Shown here piece by piece: positions 8,758-17,198 of a stretch of DNA of 64,000 nt. A program made the position numbers and the translations under genes. The notes under the pieces are model-generated. The model was given only the letters and a program-made list of their open reading frames with translations. It was not told the DNA's origin and did not search any database. How positions within the stretch are numbered: position 1 is the first letter of the stretch; the number at the start of each line of letters is the position of its first letter. The stretch spans positions 1 through 64,000 of the forward strand of contig NZ_STGX01000022.1 of NCBI RefSeq assembly GCF_004912155.1, in the 5' to 3' direction. Source of the DNA: Glycomyces paridis. Lineage in GTDB: Bacteria > Actinomycetota > Actinomycetes > Mycobacteriales > Micromonosporaceae.

Positions 8758-9681
8758 ATGCAACGACGCGATGTAGTCAAGATCGGAGCCGGCCTGGCCG
8801 TCGCGAGCGCCGCCGTCGTCGGCACCGCCTCGCCCGCCCAGGCCGCGACCATTCAGGACAAGGCGGCTCTGGTCAAGGCGGCCTTCGACACTGAGATCGC
8901 CAAGGCCGGAGGGACTTGGCAGGCCAAGATCACGCTGTTCGACGGCGCTACCGCCGTCACCGCGGTCGACCGCAGCTCGAAGACCGTCAAGCCCGCCGCC
9001 AGCATGAACAAGCTCGGCATCGCGATCGCCGTGCTCGACAAGGTCGACCGCGGCGAACTCTCGCTCGAGGACAGGGTCACGCTCACCTCGGACATCATCC
9101 TCACCGGCTCGGGCTTCTACTTCCACCAGACGAAGTACGGCGACGAACTCACCGTAGCGAACATCCTGGTGGCCATGCTCCTGGTCTCCGACAACACCTC
9201 GGTGCGGCTGTGCGGGCTGGTATGCCCGCCGGCGGAGATCAACGAGACCCTCGCCGCCAAGGGCTTCGTGAACACCCGGGTGATTCCCAACCCGGACAAT
9301 CCGAGCCGGATGTGGCTGGGCGACACGACGGCCAAGGAGACCAACGACATGTTCCGCGGTCTGGTGAACGGCAAGTTCCTCTCCGCCTCCAGCACCCGGT
9401 TCCTCACCAACGTGCTGCGCGGGCTCTCGGGCTACCACGACGGGTTCCGCCACGACATGTCCTCTGCGGAACGCGCCCGGGTTGCCGTCAAGTACGGCGC
9501 CGACGACGCGAACCGGAACGAGTCCGGTGTCATCTACAACGCTTCGGGCGTGCCGGTCGTGGTCTACGCGCTGATGGCCCAGCTCTCCAGCGATCAGGGC
9601 AACTACGGCGCCACCCACCCCGTCGTCAAAGCACACGCGGCGCTCGGACGGCAGATCCTCGACATCATGGACGGCGCCTAG
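8758..9681 (+). CDS. Exported class A beta-lactamase-fold serine hydrolase
   Basis: 307 residues. The N-terminus MQRRDVVKIGAG resembles a twin-arginine signal (RRxxxK then a small-residue hydrophobic stretch), with likely cleavage after SPAQA. The mature part has Ser82-Met-Asn-Lys85 (SxxK) and SDN at 144-146, the two core motifs of class A beta-lactamases and relatives. The third K-T/S-G motif is less clear. It could be a beta-lactamase or a peptidoglycan-related serine hydrolase. The gene is monocistronic, follows pnkp by 81 bases and ends in a hairpin. Confidence 0.8.
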   Translation: MQRRDVVKIGAGLAVASAAVVGTASPAQAATIQDKAALVKAAFDTEIAKAGGTWQAKITLFDGATAVTAVDRSSKTVKPAASMNKLGIAIAVLDKVDRGELSLEDRVTLTSDIILTGSGFYFHQTKYGDELTVANILVAMLLVSDNTSVRLCGLVCPPAEINETLAAKGFVNTRVIPNPDNPSRMWLGDTTAKETNDMFRGLVNGKFLSASSTRFLTNVLRGLSGYHDGFRHDMSSAERARVAVKYGADDANRNESGVIYNASGVPVVVYALMAQLSSDQGNYGATHPVVKAHAALGRQILDIMDGA

Positions 9682-9683
9682 AC

Positions 9684-9721
9684 GAGACACGGGGTGGCCC
9701 GGAAACGGGTCACCCCGTCTC
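9684..9721. terminator. Bidirectional terminator hairpin
   Basis: Imperfect stem: GAGACACGGGGTG pairs with CACCCCGTCTC, allowing a small bulge, and GCCCG with CGGGT, around a GAAA loop. It lies between convergent genes ending at 9681 and 9726. Confidence 0.65.
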
Positions 9722-9725
9722 GCTT

Positions 9726-10307
9726 TCAGCCGTTGAGGGTGGCGATCACGATGACGACGGCGACGACGGTGTCGAGGACGACGCAGAACTCGGCGAGGGA
9801 GCGGGCCACGACGCGGCCGGTGCGGTGGTGGTGGACGTCCCAGGCGGCGTGGCCGAGGAGGCCGACGGCCACGAGGTAGGCGGCGAGGTCGCCGCCGACA
9901 AGAACCGCGGCGACGGCGGCGGCGCCGAAGACGGCCATGCCGAGCGACTGGAGCGGCAGGCCCTCGGGCGGGCGCACGGCGCCGGTGGCGAGGCCGTAGA
10001 CCGCCAGCGCGGCGGCGAGTCCGATGAGGACCCAGGTGGCGAGGTTCTCCCAGGGCGTGAAGCCGGCGGCGCCGATGATCACGAAGGTGATCGCGAAGAG
10101 CGGCCAGGCGGCGTTCGGGCGGCGGATCGCGGCGGCGCCGAGGTAGATGAGGCCGGAGGCGGTGAGGACGGGGGCGAGGTCGCCGCCGGTGCCGAGGTCC
10201 CAGGCGACGAAGGCGGCGAAGACGGCGCCGAGGAGGGCGGGCCAGCGGTGGGCGGCCGTGCGGAGCGGTCCGGCAGTGCGGGCGGGTTGAGGGGCGGTGG
10301 CGGTCAT
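9726..10307 (-). CDS. Multi-pass membrane protein under a CsoR-like operator
   Basis: 193-residue integral membrane protein with about six hydrophobic helices (for example WPALLGAVFAAFVAW, LFAITFVIIGAAGF, TVVAVVIVIATL). Family not recognised. A His cluster (WDVHHHRTG) lies near residue 160. ATG 10307 is preceded by AAGGAG seven bases upstream, which rules out the longer in-frame version that runs into the operator. The 17-bp ATACC...GGTAT site at 10332-10348 lies 24 bases upstream and is almost identical to one before the His-rich gene at 30662. That points to control by a metal- or formaldehyde-sensing CsoR/RcnR-type repressor; transport or metal handling is inferred from this only. Confidence 0.7.
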   Translation of the reverse strand: MTATAPQPARTAGPLRTAAHRWPALLGAVFAAFVAWDLGTGGDLAPVLTASGLIYLGAAAIRRPNAAWPLFAITFVIIGAAGFTPWENLATWVLIGLAAALAVYGLATGAVRPPEGLPLQSLGMAVFGAAAVAAVLVGGDLAAYLVAVGLLGHAAWDVHHHRTGRVVARSLAEFCVVLDTVVAVVIVIATLNG

Positions 10308-10331
10308 GGCTGGGCTCCTTGCGTTCCGGTG

Positions 10332-10348
10332 ATACCTGTAGGGGGTAT
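10332..10348 (-). promoter_or_regulatory. CsoR/RcnR-type operator candidate
   Basis: ATACCTGTAGGGGGTAT. Its complement ATACCCCCTACAGGTAT differs from the site at 31288-31304 by a single base. G/C-tract pseudo-palindromes of this form are bound by CsoR/RcnR/FrmR-family repressors. It lies just upstream of the ribosome-binding site of the membrane protein gene. Confidence 0.65.
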
Positions 10349-10451
10349 CTGACGTCTTCAACGATCCCGCCGGGGCGTGCGGGGGTCAAGCGGACGGACC
10401 GGGGAGGTCCGAAATCTTGGCTTCCTCGTCTTTCGGACCTATGCTGTGGGG

Positions 10452-11414
10452 ATGGAACCGCATCGCGTGCTCGTCGTCGGCTACGACGACGCCGAACTGC
10501 TCGACATCGCCTGCGTGACGACCACGCTCGACTCCGTGCGGCAGATCGACCCCGCCGCGAGCTACGACCTGACTTTGGCGACGCCGGGCGGGCGGGCGAT
10601 CACCTGCTCCAGCGGCCTCGTGCTCAACGCGCAGGCGACGCTTGAGCGCGTCAAGGGCCCGATCGGGACGCTGGTGGTCTCGGGCGGGCTCGGACACCGG
10701 TCGGCCGCGGGCGACGAGCGCCTGGTGGGGCATGTGCGGCGTCTGGCCCGTGAGAGCGAGCGGGTCGCCTCGCTGTGCACGGGTGCAAGCGTTTTGGCGG
10801 CGGCGGGGCTGCTCGACGGGCGGCGCGCGACCACGCACTGGCACTTCGCCGATCAGATGGCGCGGGAGTATCCGCAGGTGGAGGTCGATTCGCGGCCGAT
10901 CTGGGTGCAGGACGGGAACGTGTACACCGCCGCGGGCGTCACGAGCGCGCTGGACCTGTCGCTGTCGTTCATCGAGGCCGACTTCGGTCCGGACATGGCC
11001 CGGTGGGTCTCGCGGGCCATGGTCACGTACCTGCACCGGCCTGGGAATCAGGCCCAGATGAGCATGTTCACGGCCGCTCCGGCGGCGGATCACGGCCTGG
11101 TGCGCAAGGTCGCCGACCACATCGCCGAGGGTTTGGACGGGGACCTCTCGACGGAGGCGCTGGCGCGCTTCGCGAGGGTGAGCCCGCGGCATCTGACGCG
11201 CCTGTTCCGGGCGGATCTGCGCCAGACGCCGGGGCGTTATGTGCGGGAGGCGCGTTTGACGGCCGCCGCGCAGTTGCTGTCGACGACGGACCTGCCGGTG
11301 GCGCGGGTGGCGTCCCGGTGCGGTTTCGCGTCGCCGGAGGCGTTGCGGCAGGCCTTCGCGCGGCAGTACGGTCTGGCGCCGTCGCAGTACAGGACGGTCT
11401 CGGCCGCGACTTGA
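10452..11414 (+). CDS. GlxA-family AraC transcriptional regulator
   Basis: 320 residues. The N-terminal half (about 5-170) is a DJ-1/PfpI-like domain: HRVLVVGYDDAELLDIA opening and ASLCTGASVLAAAGLLDGRRATTHW with the nucleophile-elbow cysteine. The C-terminal part (about 215-320) has two AraC helix-turn-helices (LARFARVSPRHLTRLFRAD and VARVASRCGFASPEALRQAF). This is the usual GlxA architecture for a ligand-sensing DNA-binding regulator; the ligand is unknown. ATG 10452 starts right at the domain. A TATGCT hexamer ten bases upstream suggests a near-leaderless transcript. Confidence 0.88.
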   Translation: MEPHRVLVVGYDDAELLDIACVTTTLDSVRQIDPAASYDLTLATPGGRAITCSSGLVLNAQATLERVKGPIGTLVVSGGLGHRSAAGDERLVGHVRRLARESERVASLCTGASVLAAAGLLDGRRATTHWHFADQMAREYPQVEVDSRPIWVQDGNVYTAAGVTSALDLSLSFIEADFGPDMARWVSRAMVTYLHRPGNQAQMSMFTAAPAADHGLVRKVADHIAEGLDGDLSTEALARFARVSPRHLTRLFRADLRQTPGRYVREARLTAAAQLLSTTDLPVARVASRCGFASPEALRQAFARQYGLAPSQYRTVSAAT

Positions 11415-11483
11415 TGCGGGTACGTCGTCAATGGCCCAGCGTCGAAGGTGCGGCAGGGCGGATCCAAGGGGTCGCGACGTGCT

Positions 11484-11515
11484 GAAAATCGTGTAGTTCG
11501 AACTACACGATTTTC
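11484..11515. promoter_or_regulatory. 32-bp perfect palindrome upstream of the ATPase gene
   Basis: Left half GAAAATCGTGTAGTTC is followed by its exact complement GAACTACACGATTTTC. It lies between the glxA-like stop and the ATPase start and contains the dyad GTGTAGT-TCGA-ACTACAC. It could be an operator or a cruciform/hairpin. Perfect symmetry over 32 bases is far beyond chance. Confidence 0.85.
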
Positions 11516-11534
11516 GTGTAGTCTGGACTACACG
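11515..11534. promoter_or_regulatory. Second dyad, same core as the 32-bp palindrome
   Basis: CGTGTAGTC-TG-GACTACACG, arms of nine bases. It repeats the GTGTAGT...ACTACAC core immediately after the first palindrome and ends 17 bases before the ATPase ATG. Two adjacent dyads suggest cooperative repressor binding over the promoter. Confidence 0.8.
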
Positions 11535-11551
11535 AGTCTGCGGGAGGGCGC

Positions 11552-13015
11552 ATGGAGAAGCCGGGTTCGATCATCGGCCGTGACCGCGAGTGGGCGGTGC
11601 TGGAGCGGTTCCTGCGGGCCGGGGAGGACGCCTCGCTCAAGATCGGGATCGTCTCGGGCCGCCGCCGTGCGGGCAAGACGCACCTGCTCACGGCGGCTGC
11701 GGGCGCCGTGGGCGGGCTCTACCACGTGTGCGTCCAGGAGGAGGGCGACCTGTCGGCGCGGGCGCGCTTCGCGGCCGGGATCGCCGCGCACGGCGGCATC
11801 GCCGGGGCCTCGACCGCCGACTGGGAGTCGCTGCTGGTGAGCGCCCTGGACGTGGCGGCGCGGACCGCCCCGGCGGGTCGGCCGCCGCTGCTGGTCGTGG
11901 ACGAGTTCCCGTACGCGATGGCAAAGGCCCCGCAGCTGCCGGGCCTGCTCCAGTTGCTCTACGACCGGTCGCAGCGCGGCGAGGGCCCGGGCGGGCGCGT
12001 CATCCTGTGCGGGTCGTCGCTGAGCGTCATGCGCGAGCTCCTGTCGGGCACGCAGCCGTTGCGCGGGCGCGCGATGGTCGACCTCAAACTGGGGCCGCTG
12101 GACTACCGGCAGACCGCCGAGCTGTGGGGCGTCGCCGACCCCGAGACCGCGTTCAAGATCCACGCGTGCGTCGGCGGCTACCCGGGGTATCGGCGGCTCA
12201 TCGACCGGACGCCGCAGAGCCCGGCCGGGTTCGAGGAGTGGGTGCCCGACACGCTGCTGAGCACGGGCCTGGGCACGTTCACGACCGCCGAGGTCGACTA
12301 CCTGCTGCGCGAGGACCCGCGGATCTCGGACCGGTCGGCGTACTACGACGTCCTGGGCGCCATCGCCCGCGGCTCAACCACGCTCGCGAAGATCGGCGCC
12401 GAGACCGGCCGGAGCAAGGACGCGGTGCGCCCGCTGCTGCGCACCCTGGAGTCGACCGGGTACGTCTCCCGGCGCGTCGACCTCGTGCGCGGGCGCAGCT
12501 CGATCGGGGTGTGCGACCCGATCATCCGCTTCGACCGGCTCGTCACCGCGCCGCGCCTCGGGCAGCTCGAACTCGGGCAGGCCGAGCAGGTCTGGCGCGC
12601 CATGCGCGACACGTTCCGGTCCCAGATCCTCGGCCCGCACTTCGAGGAGCTGGCACGGGAGTGGCTGCGCCGCTTCGCCTCCGCGGAGCTCGGCCGCGAG
12701 GAGGGCTTCGGCGAGGTCGGCACCGCGAACGTCACGGACCAGAACGGCCGCGCGAAGTACGAGGTCGACGTCCTCGGCCTCCAGGGGCGCGCGGTGACGT
12801 TCATCGGCGAGGCGAAGGCGACCGGCCAGCGCCAGGGCACCGCCGCGCTCGATCGGCTCAAGACCATCAGGTCAGCGCTCGGCGACCTCGGCTACCGCAC
12901 CGACGGCGCGCTCCTGGGCGTCTTCTCGCTCAACGGGTTCACCCCGGATCTCGAAGCGGCCGAACGGGAGGGCGGGGCGGTCCTGGTGGACCTCCCCCGG
13001 CTCTACGGCCGATGA
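11552..13015 (+). CDS. DUF234-type AAA ATPase with C-terminal nuclease-like domain
   Basis: 487-residue archaeal-type ATPase. The Walker A is GRRRAGKTHLL near residue 36 and the Walker B LLVVDEFPYA near 112, followed by a sensor-like ILCGSSLSVM. A winged-helix segment (about 255-320, GRSKDAVRPLLRTLESTGYV) and a C-terminal part with KYEVDVLGLQG...FIGEAKA (about 405-430) fit the DUF234/PD-(D/E)xK-like fold, with D, E and K in order. Role unknown; such ATPases occur widely and are suspected in DNA processing or defence. SD GGAGG lies four bases before the ATG. Transcription is probably controlled by the two palindromes directly upstream. Confidence 0.83.
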   Translation: MEKPGSIIGRDREWAVLERFLRAGEDASLKIGIVSGRRRAGKTHLLTAAAGAVGGLYHVCVQEEGDLSARARFAAGIAAHGGIAGASTADWESLLVSALDVAARTAPAGRPPLLVVDEFPYAMAKAPQLPGLLQLLYDRSQRGEGPGGRVILCGSSLSVMRELLSGTQPLRGRAMVDLKLGPLDYRQTAELWGVADPETAFKIHACVGGYPGYRRLIDRTPQSPAGFEEWVPDTLLSTGLGTFTTAEVDYLLREDPRISDRSAYYDVLGAIARGSTTLAKIGAETGRSKDAVRPLLRTLESTGYVSRRVDLVRGRSSIGVCDPIIRFDRLVTAPRLGQLELGQAEQVWRAMRDTFRSQILGPHFEELAREWLRRFASAELGREEGFGEVGTANVTDQNGRAKYEVDVLGLQGRAVTFIGEAKATGQRQGTAALDRLKTIRSALGDLGYRTDGALLGVFSLNGFTPDLEAAEREGGAVLVDLPRLYGR

Positions 13016-13021
13016 CGCCGG

Positions 13022-13714
13022 TTAGGGCTGTTGGAACTGTTCGAGGATCGCCGCGATCGCGGTGTCGCCGTTGTCGCGGGCGTGGTCGAGGGCGGTACGC
13101 CCGCCGGAGTCGGGGACCGCGGCGTCGGCGCCGTGGTCGAGGAGGAGGCGGACGATCCGCTGGTGGTCCTCGCCGCCGTCGCCGAGGATCACGGCCTCGT
13201 GGAGGGCGGTCCAGCCGAGGCGGTTGACCCGGTCGACGTCGATCGCGGTCTCCTCCAGGATCGCGGCGACGAAGTCCGCGTGGCCGCGCTCGGCGGCCGG
13301 GTGCAGGGGGCTGCCGCCGAAGCGGTTTCGGGTGGCGAGGTCGGGCCCGGCGGCGAGGACGGCGCGCATCAGTTCGGGCGAGCCGGTCACGCCGGTCTCC
13401 AGCCACGGGGTGTCGCCGCGGTCGTCGCGGGCGTCCGGGTCGGCTCCGGCTTCGACCAGGGCTTGCGCGACTTCGAGGTGGTTTCCGTTGACGGCGAGCA
13501 TGAGCGCGGTGCGGCCCTGGCCGTCGCGAGCCTCCAGTTCGGCGTCGGCCGCGAGCGCCGCTTGGACGGCGCTCGTGTCCCCTGCGGTCGCGGCGGCGAG
13601 CAGGTCGCCGTCGGTTCCGGCGGGCCGGTCGGCGAAGCGGGCGCAGGCGGTGGCGAGGAGCGCGACCGCTCCGAGGAGCGTCACGTACCCCAGCCGTTTG
13701 CGCGATCGGAACAT
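13022..13714 (-). CDS. Ankyrin-repeat lipoprotein
   Basis: 230 residues. A lipoprotein signal peptide ends in the lipobox LATAC (Cys about 25), so the protein should be anchored on the outer face of the membrane. Residues about 36-228 hold five or six ankyrin repeats (GRTALMLAVNGNHLEVAQALVEAG, GWTALHEAV, GRTALDHARDNGD). Ankyrin arrays mediate protein contacts; the partner is unknown. SD GGAGGAGG lies six bases before ATG 13714. It is convergent with the ATPase gene, with only six bases between stops. Confidence 0.87.
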   Translation of the reverse strand: MFRSRKRLGYVTLLGAVALLATACARFADRPAGTDGDLLAAATAGDTSAVQAALAADAELEARDGQGRTALMLAVNGNHLEVAQALVEAGADPDARDDRGDTPWLETGVTGSPELMRAVLAAGPDLATRNRFGGSPLHPAAERGHADFVAAILEETAIDVDRVNRLGWTALHEAVILGDGGEDHQRIVRLLLDHGADAAVPDSGGRTALDHARDNGDTAIAAILEQFQQP

Positions 13715-13804
13715 CGGTCCTCCTCCAGGTCGGTGCTGTTCGGGTGCAAGTCTCGTCTGTGCGGGGGGCTCGGCGCATCGCACCCGCGGCTGACACCGCC
13801 GCGT

Positions 13805-14165
13805 CGGGCGGTCGACGGCTGGTGTCAATCGATCGGTTGAGGGGCAGGTTTTCAGCGAAGGCGGGTTGGCCGGAGCGCCGGTCGGGCTCGAGAACGTGTG
13901 GGTTCCCCGGCGCCCGCGCCGGGCGGTCGACGGCGGGTGTCCATCGAACGGTTGAGGGGCGGGTCTTCGGCGAAGACAGTCGGCCGGAGCGCCGGTCGGC
14001 GCGTGTCCGGGGAACGTGTCCATGTTCCGGTGCCTGCGCCCGGCGGTCGACGGCCGGTGTCCATCGAAGTTTCGAGGAGCGGATGTTCGGCGAAAACGGG
14101 CCGGCCAGAGCGCCGGTCGGGCTCGGGAACGTGTGGGCTCCCCGGCGCCCGCGCCGGGCCGTCGG
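13805..14165. repeat. Tandem repeat, three units of 115-120 bp plus a partial
   Basis: Unit starts at 13805, 13920, 14040 and a partial at 14155 each begin CGGGCGGTCGACGG or a one-base variant. Within units GTGTCCATCGAA, GTTGAGGGGC and CGGAGCGCCGGTCGG recur in order, and each ends near CCCGGCGCCCGCGC, which can fold on itself. The units diverge by substitutions and one 5-bp length change. No convincing reading frame or start signal covers them, so I regard them as noncoding. They lie between the ankyrin lipoprotein promoter side and the end of the serine hydrolase gene. Confidence 0.8.
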
Positions 14166-14234
14166 CCGCCCCGCCGATCGCTTGCGTCGCACACGGCACC
14201 GCGTCCCCGACCCGAGGCGATGCACCGGCCGCAG

Positions 14235-15374
14235 TCAGCCCAGGCATTCGCGAAGGGCGAACACCAGGCGTTCGGCTCGGGTGTCTTCGGCCTGGCCGGA
14301 GCCGTTGACATAGCCGAAGCCGAGTTTCGCGTCCGCGTCGGCGAAGGCGAGTTCGCCGCAGGCGCCGTCGTGGCCGAAGGAGGCGGCGGAGAGCAGGCGG
14401 CGGCCGTTCGGCTTGTCGAGCTTGAACCCGGTCGAGAAGTTCGGGCCCTCGGTGCCGTCCCAGCAGCGGCCCTGTGAGCGGAGTACGAGGGCGTCACGGA
14501 CCGCCTCGTCGCCCATCAGGCGCACGCCGTCCACAGTGGTCACAGTCGCGGCGAGGATGCGGGCCAGGGCCGAGGCGGTGGCGACCGCGCCGCCGCCGGG
14601 GACCTCGATGGCGAGGGCCTCGGGGTCGTTGACGCCGCCGGGTTCGCCGAACAGGCCGCGGGGGAAGAGCTTACCGAATCGGAGGGCGCGTTCGGCGAAG
14701 GCGTCGCCCGGATCGGACGGGTCGGGCCCGATCTTCCCCGGCGGCGGATCGACCCGTGCGAGGCGGTCGCGTCGGTCGGCCGGGAGGCCGAGCCAGGCGT
14801 CCGCCCCGAGCGGCCCGGCGATCTCGGCGGCGATGAACCGCCCGGGGGTCATGCCCGTGGCGCGGCGCAGCGGCTCGCCGGCGAGCCAACCGAAGGTGAG
14901 CGGGTGGTACAGGTACGCGGTGCCCGGTTCCCACAGGGGCCGTTGGTCTTCGATGGCCCGCACGAACGGATGCCACGCGGCGGCGTCGGCCGGAGTGAGC
15001 ACGGCGTCGAGGCCGGGCACCCCGGCGCGATGGGACATGATGTGGCGCAGGGTCGTCGCCTCCTTGCCGTGCCGGGCGTACTCGGGCCAGACCTCGGCGA
15101 CCGGGGCGTCGAAGTCAAGGAGCCCGCGCTCGGCGGCCATGTGGACGCTGATCGCGACCAGCGCCTTCGTCACGGAGAAGACCGTCGGCGCCGACTCGGC
15201 CCGCCAGGGCCGCCCGAACCCGTCGGTGCCCGCCCACAGGTCCACGACGAGGCGCCCGTCCCGGTGGACGGCCACGGCCGCGCCCCGCTCCCCCGCCTCG
15301 GCGAAGTTCCGCGCGAACGCGTCGGCGAGCGGCCCGTACCCCTCGTCGGCGTGGCCTCGGATCTCTGGGGTCAT
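14235..15374 (-). CDS. Class C beta-lactamase-like serine hydrolase/esterase
   Basis: 379-residue cytoplasmic protein of the beta-lactamase/EstB group. Ser67-Val-Thr-Lys70 gives the SxxK nucleophile motif inside VFSVTKALVA. YLYHPLT near residue 155 is in the place of the Y-x-N tyrosine, and GFGYVNG near the end resembles the C-terminal strand motif. Such proteins hydrolyse short esters or amides; the substrate is unknown. No signal peptide, so a periplasmic beta-lactamase role is unlikely. SD GGAGGG lies seven bases before ATG 15374. Confidence 0.85.
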   Translation of the reverse strand: MTPEIRGHADEGYGPLADAFARNFAEAGERGAAVAVHRDGRLVVDLWAGTDGFGRPWRAESAPTVFSVTKALVAISVHMAAERGLLDFDAPVAEVWPEYARHGKEATTLRHIMSHRAGVPGLDAVLTPADAAAWHPFVRAIEDQRPLWEPGTAYLYHPLTFGWLAGEPLRRATGMTPGRFIAAEIAGPLGADAWLGLPADRRDRLARVDPPPGKIGPDPSDPGDAFAERALRFGKLFPRGLFGEPGGVNDPEALAIEVPGGGAVATASALARILAATVTTVDGVRLMGDEAVRDALVLRSQGRCWDGTEGPNFSTGFKLDKPNGRRLLSAASFGHDGACGELAFADADAKLGFGYVNGSGQAEDTRAERLVFALRECLG

Positions 15375-15450
15375 CGGCGGTCCCTCCGGTCGGTGCTCGG
15401 GCCCGCCGATGGTATCGCCCGCTCCGGCCCCGCGAGCCGCTCCATGGTCA

Positions 15451-15481
15451 CTGCCCGGGCTCCGATGGGGAGCCCGGGCAG
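15451..15481 (-). terminator. Terminator hairpin
   Basis: CTGCCCGGGCTCC pairs perfectly with GGAGCCCGGGCAG around a GATGG loop, 19 bases after the stop of the small secreted protein gene. Confidence 0.75.
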
Positions 15482-15499
15482 GTGTCGAGCGGTGCGGTA

Positions 15500-15841
15500 T
15501 CAGGCCGCGAGCTTGCAGGCGTTCGCCGCGTGGTAGTCCGAGACTCCGCCGTTGATGAGGCCGGCGATGCAATAGACCTGGGAGAACCACTGGCCGCCGG
15601 CGCCGGTGTTGCACGCCTGGGTGCGGGTGGGGCCGACGGCGTAGCCGACCGCCCGCAGGTAGTAGACGCAGTCGGCCGAGGTCTGGATCCCGAAGTCGTC
15701 CGTGACGGTCTCCACGGCCGCGGCCCGGGCGGCGGTGCCGGACTCGGCCGCTTGGGCCGGTGCCGCCGACATGAAGAAGGCCGCGGCCAGGATCGAGGTG
15801 ATCAAGGCGTACAAGGCCTTGCGGTTGACGGTGGTGGTCAT
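15500..15841 (-). CDS. Small secreted four-cysteine protein
   Basis: 113 residues. A Sec signal peptide spans residues 1-31 (hydrophobic LITSILAAAFFMSA, cleavage after APAQA). The mature part of about 80 residues has four cysteines (SADC, TQAC, VYC, NAC), suggesting two disulfides, and many aromatic residues. Not recognised. SD GGAGAC is a few bases upstream of ATG 15841. The gene has its own terminator and appears monocistronic. A secreted ligand, inhibitor or small structural protein are all possible. Confidence 0.75.
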   Translation of the reverse strand: MTTTVNRKALYALITSILAAAFFMSAAPAQAAESGTAARAAAVETVTDDFGIQTSADCVYYLRAVGYAVGPTRTQACNTGAGGQWFSQVYCIAGLINGGVSDYHAANACKLAA

Positions 15842-15926
15842 TCCAGTCTCCTTGGGTGTGGTGGTTCAAGGACGACTGAAGCCTGTCATCGCGCTCTGGC
15901 GCGAGGCTGGCGCGAATCTGGTGCGG

Positions 15927-17198
15927 TCAGGGCACCGACTTGATCTTCCAGACCAGGACGCCGCCGAGGAGCGTCACGATCGCGGCCAGCGCGTAGAGGG
16001 TGCCGTAGCCGCCGAAGTGGGCGACGACGGGCGCGGCGAGGGCGGGGCCGAGTACTTGGGGAGCGGTGCTGGCGATGTTGATGATGCCGAGGTCCTTGCC
16101 GCGGTCGGCGGCCGCGGGGAGCACCTGGGTGATGAGGGCCTGGTCGACCGAGAGGTAGACGCCGAAGCCCGCGCCCATGATCGCGGCGGCGGCGATGGCG
16201 GCGGGCCAGGTGTGCCAGAACGTCAGCAGGAGCGCGGCGAAGGCCATGACGGCGCTGGAGGCGGCGACGAGGGCCTTGCGGCGCCCGATCCGGTCGGAGA
16301 GGACGCCGCCCGCGACGGAGGTGGCGACGACGCCGATCGTGTACAGCACCACCAGGACCAGCACGCCCTCGTCGGCGCTGCGGCCGGGGAACAGCTCCTC
16401 GTAGCGGACGGCGTCCTGGAGGAAGTACAGGAGGTACAGGGTGCCGATCGCATTGCCGAGCATGACGAGGAAGCGCGTGAACCAGGCCCACGCGAAGTCC
16501 GGGTGCTCGCGCGGCGAGACCCAGAAGGTGCCCAGGAGGGCGCGCCAGGTGAACGGCGGGCGGGCCTCGCGCGGCAGCGGCGGGTCGGGCGTGGTGAGCA
16601 CGAACGGCAGGGCGAGGGCGACGGCCGCGAGGCCGATGACGACGTACCCGGCGCTGAGGTCGGTGACGAGGACGGTCACCACGACCGCGCCGAGGACGAG
16701 GCCGAGCGCCTGGGGGAAGCCGATCCAGCCGGAGACGACGGCGCGCTGGCGGACCGGGACGTGGTCGGGGATGCCCGCGTTCACGCTCGCGTAGCCGGCG
16801 TTGAGCGCGGCCTGGGCGAGGCACCAGCACAGCAGGACGCCCAGGACGCTCGTCTGGAGGCCGAGGAGGCACAGGGCGGCGGCGCCGAGGAGGACGCCGC
16901 CGAGGGTCCACGGGTGGCGCCTGCCGAAGCGCCCGGCGGTGCGGTCGGAGAGGGCCCCGGCGAGGGGGTTGGCGACGACGGCGACGAGCGCGCCGACGCC
17001 GGTGACGAGTCCGAACGCGGCGACCTTGCCGTCCTCGTCGATGCCTTGGAGCTGGAGCGGCAGGAGCACCTGGATGGGCGTGAAGAAGGCCATGTAGAGG
17101 CCGAGGACGGCGGCGGTGATGCCGCCGATCCAGCGGCGGCCGACGTTGCGTTCGGGTTCGGCGAGTGCGGAGGGAGGGGCCTCGGGGGCGGCGGTCAC
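15927..17198 (-). CDS. MFS transporter paired with beta-glucosidase
   Basis: 423-residue, roughly twelve-helix major facilitator. The cytoplasmic-loop motif appears as LSDRTAGRFGRRHPW in the first half and LSDRIGRRKALV in the second, both MFS motif A variants. The GTG at 17198 overlaps the stop of the upstream GH1 gene by four bases (GTGA), so the two are translationally coupled. The pairing suggests uptake of beta-glucosides or cellobiose for the GH1 enzyme, an inference from context. The C-terminus ends at the last helix. Confidence 0.85.
   Translation of the reverse strand: MTAAPEAPPSALAEPERNVGRRWIGGITAAVLGLYMAFFTPIQVLLPLQLQGIDEDGKVAAFGLVTGVGALVAVVANPLAGALSDRTAGRFGRRHPWTLGGVLLGAAALCLLGLQTSVLGVLLCWCLAQAALNAGYASVNAGIPDHVPVRQRAVVSGWIGFPQALGLVLGAVVVTVLVTDLSAGYVVIGLAAVALALPFVLTTPDPPLPREARPPFTWRALLGTFWVSPREHPDFAWAWFTRFLVMLGNAIGTLYLLYFLQDAVRYEELFPGRSADEGVLVLVVLYTIGVVATSVAGGVLSDRIGRRKALVAASSAVMAFAALLLTFWHTWPAAIAAAAIMGAGFGVYLSVDQALITQVLPAAADRGKDLGIINIASTAPQVLGPALAAPVVAHFGGYGTLYALAAIVTLLGGVLVWKIKSVP

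Noticed and set aside
13805-14165. CRISPR array
   Set aside because: Repeats are tandem, long and directly adjacent with no unique spacers, and no cas gene is near.
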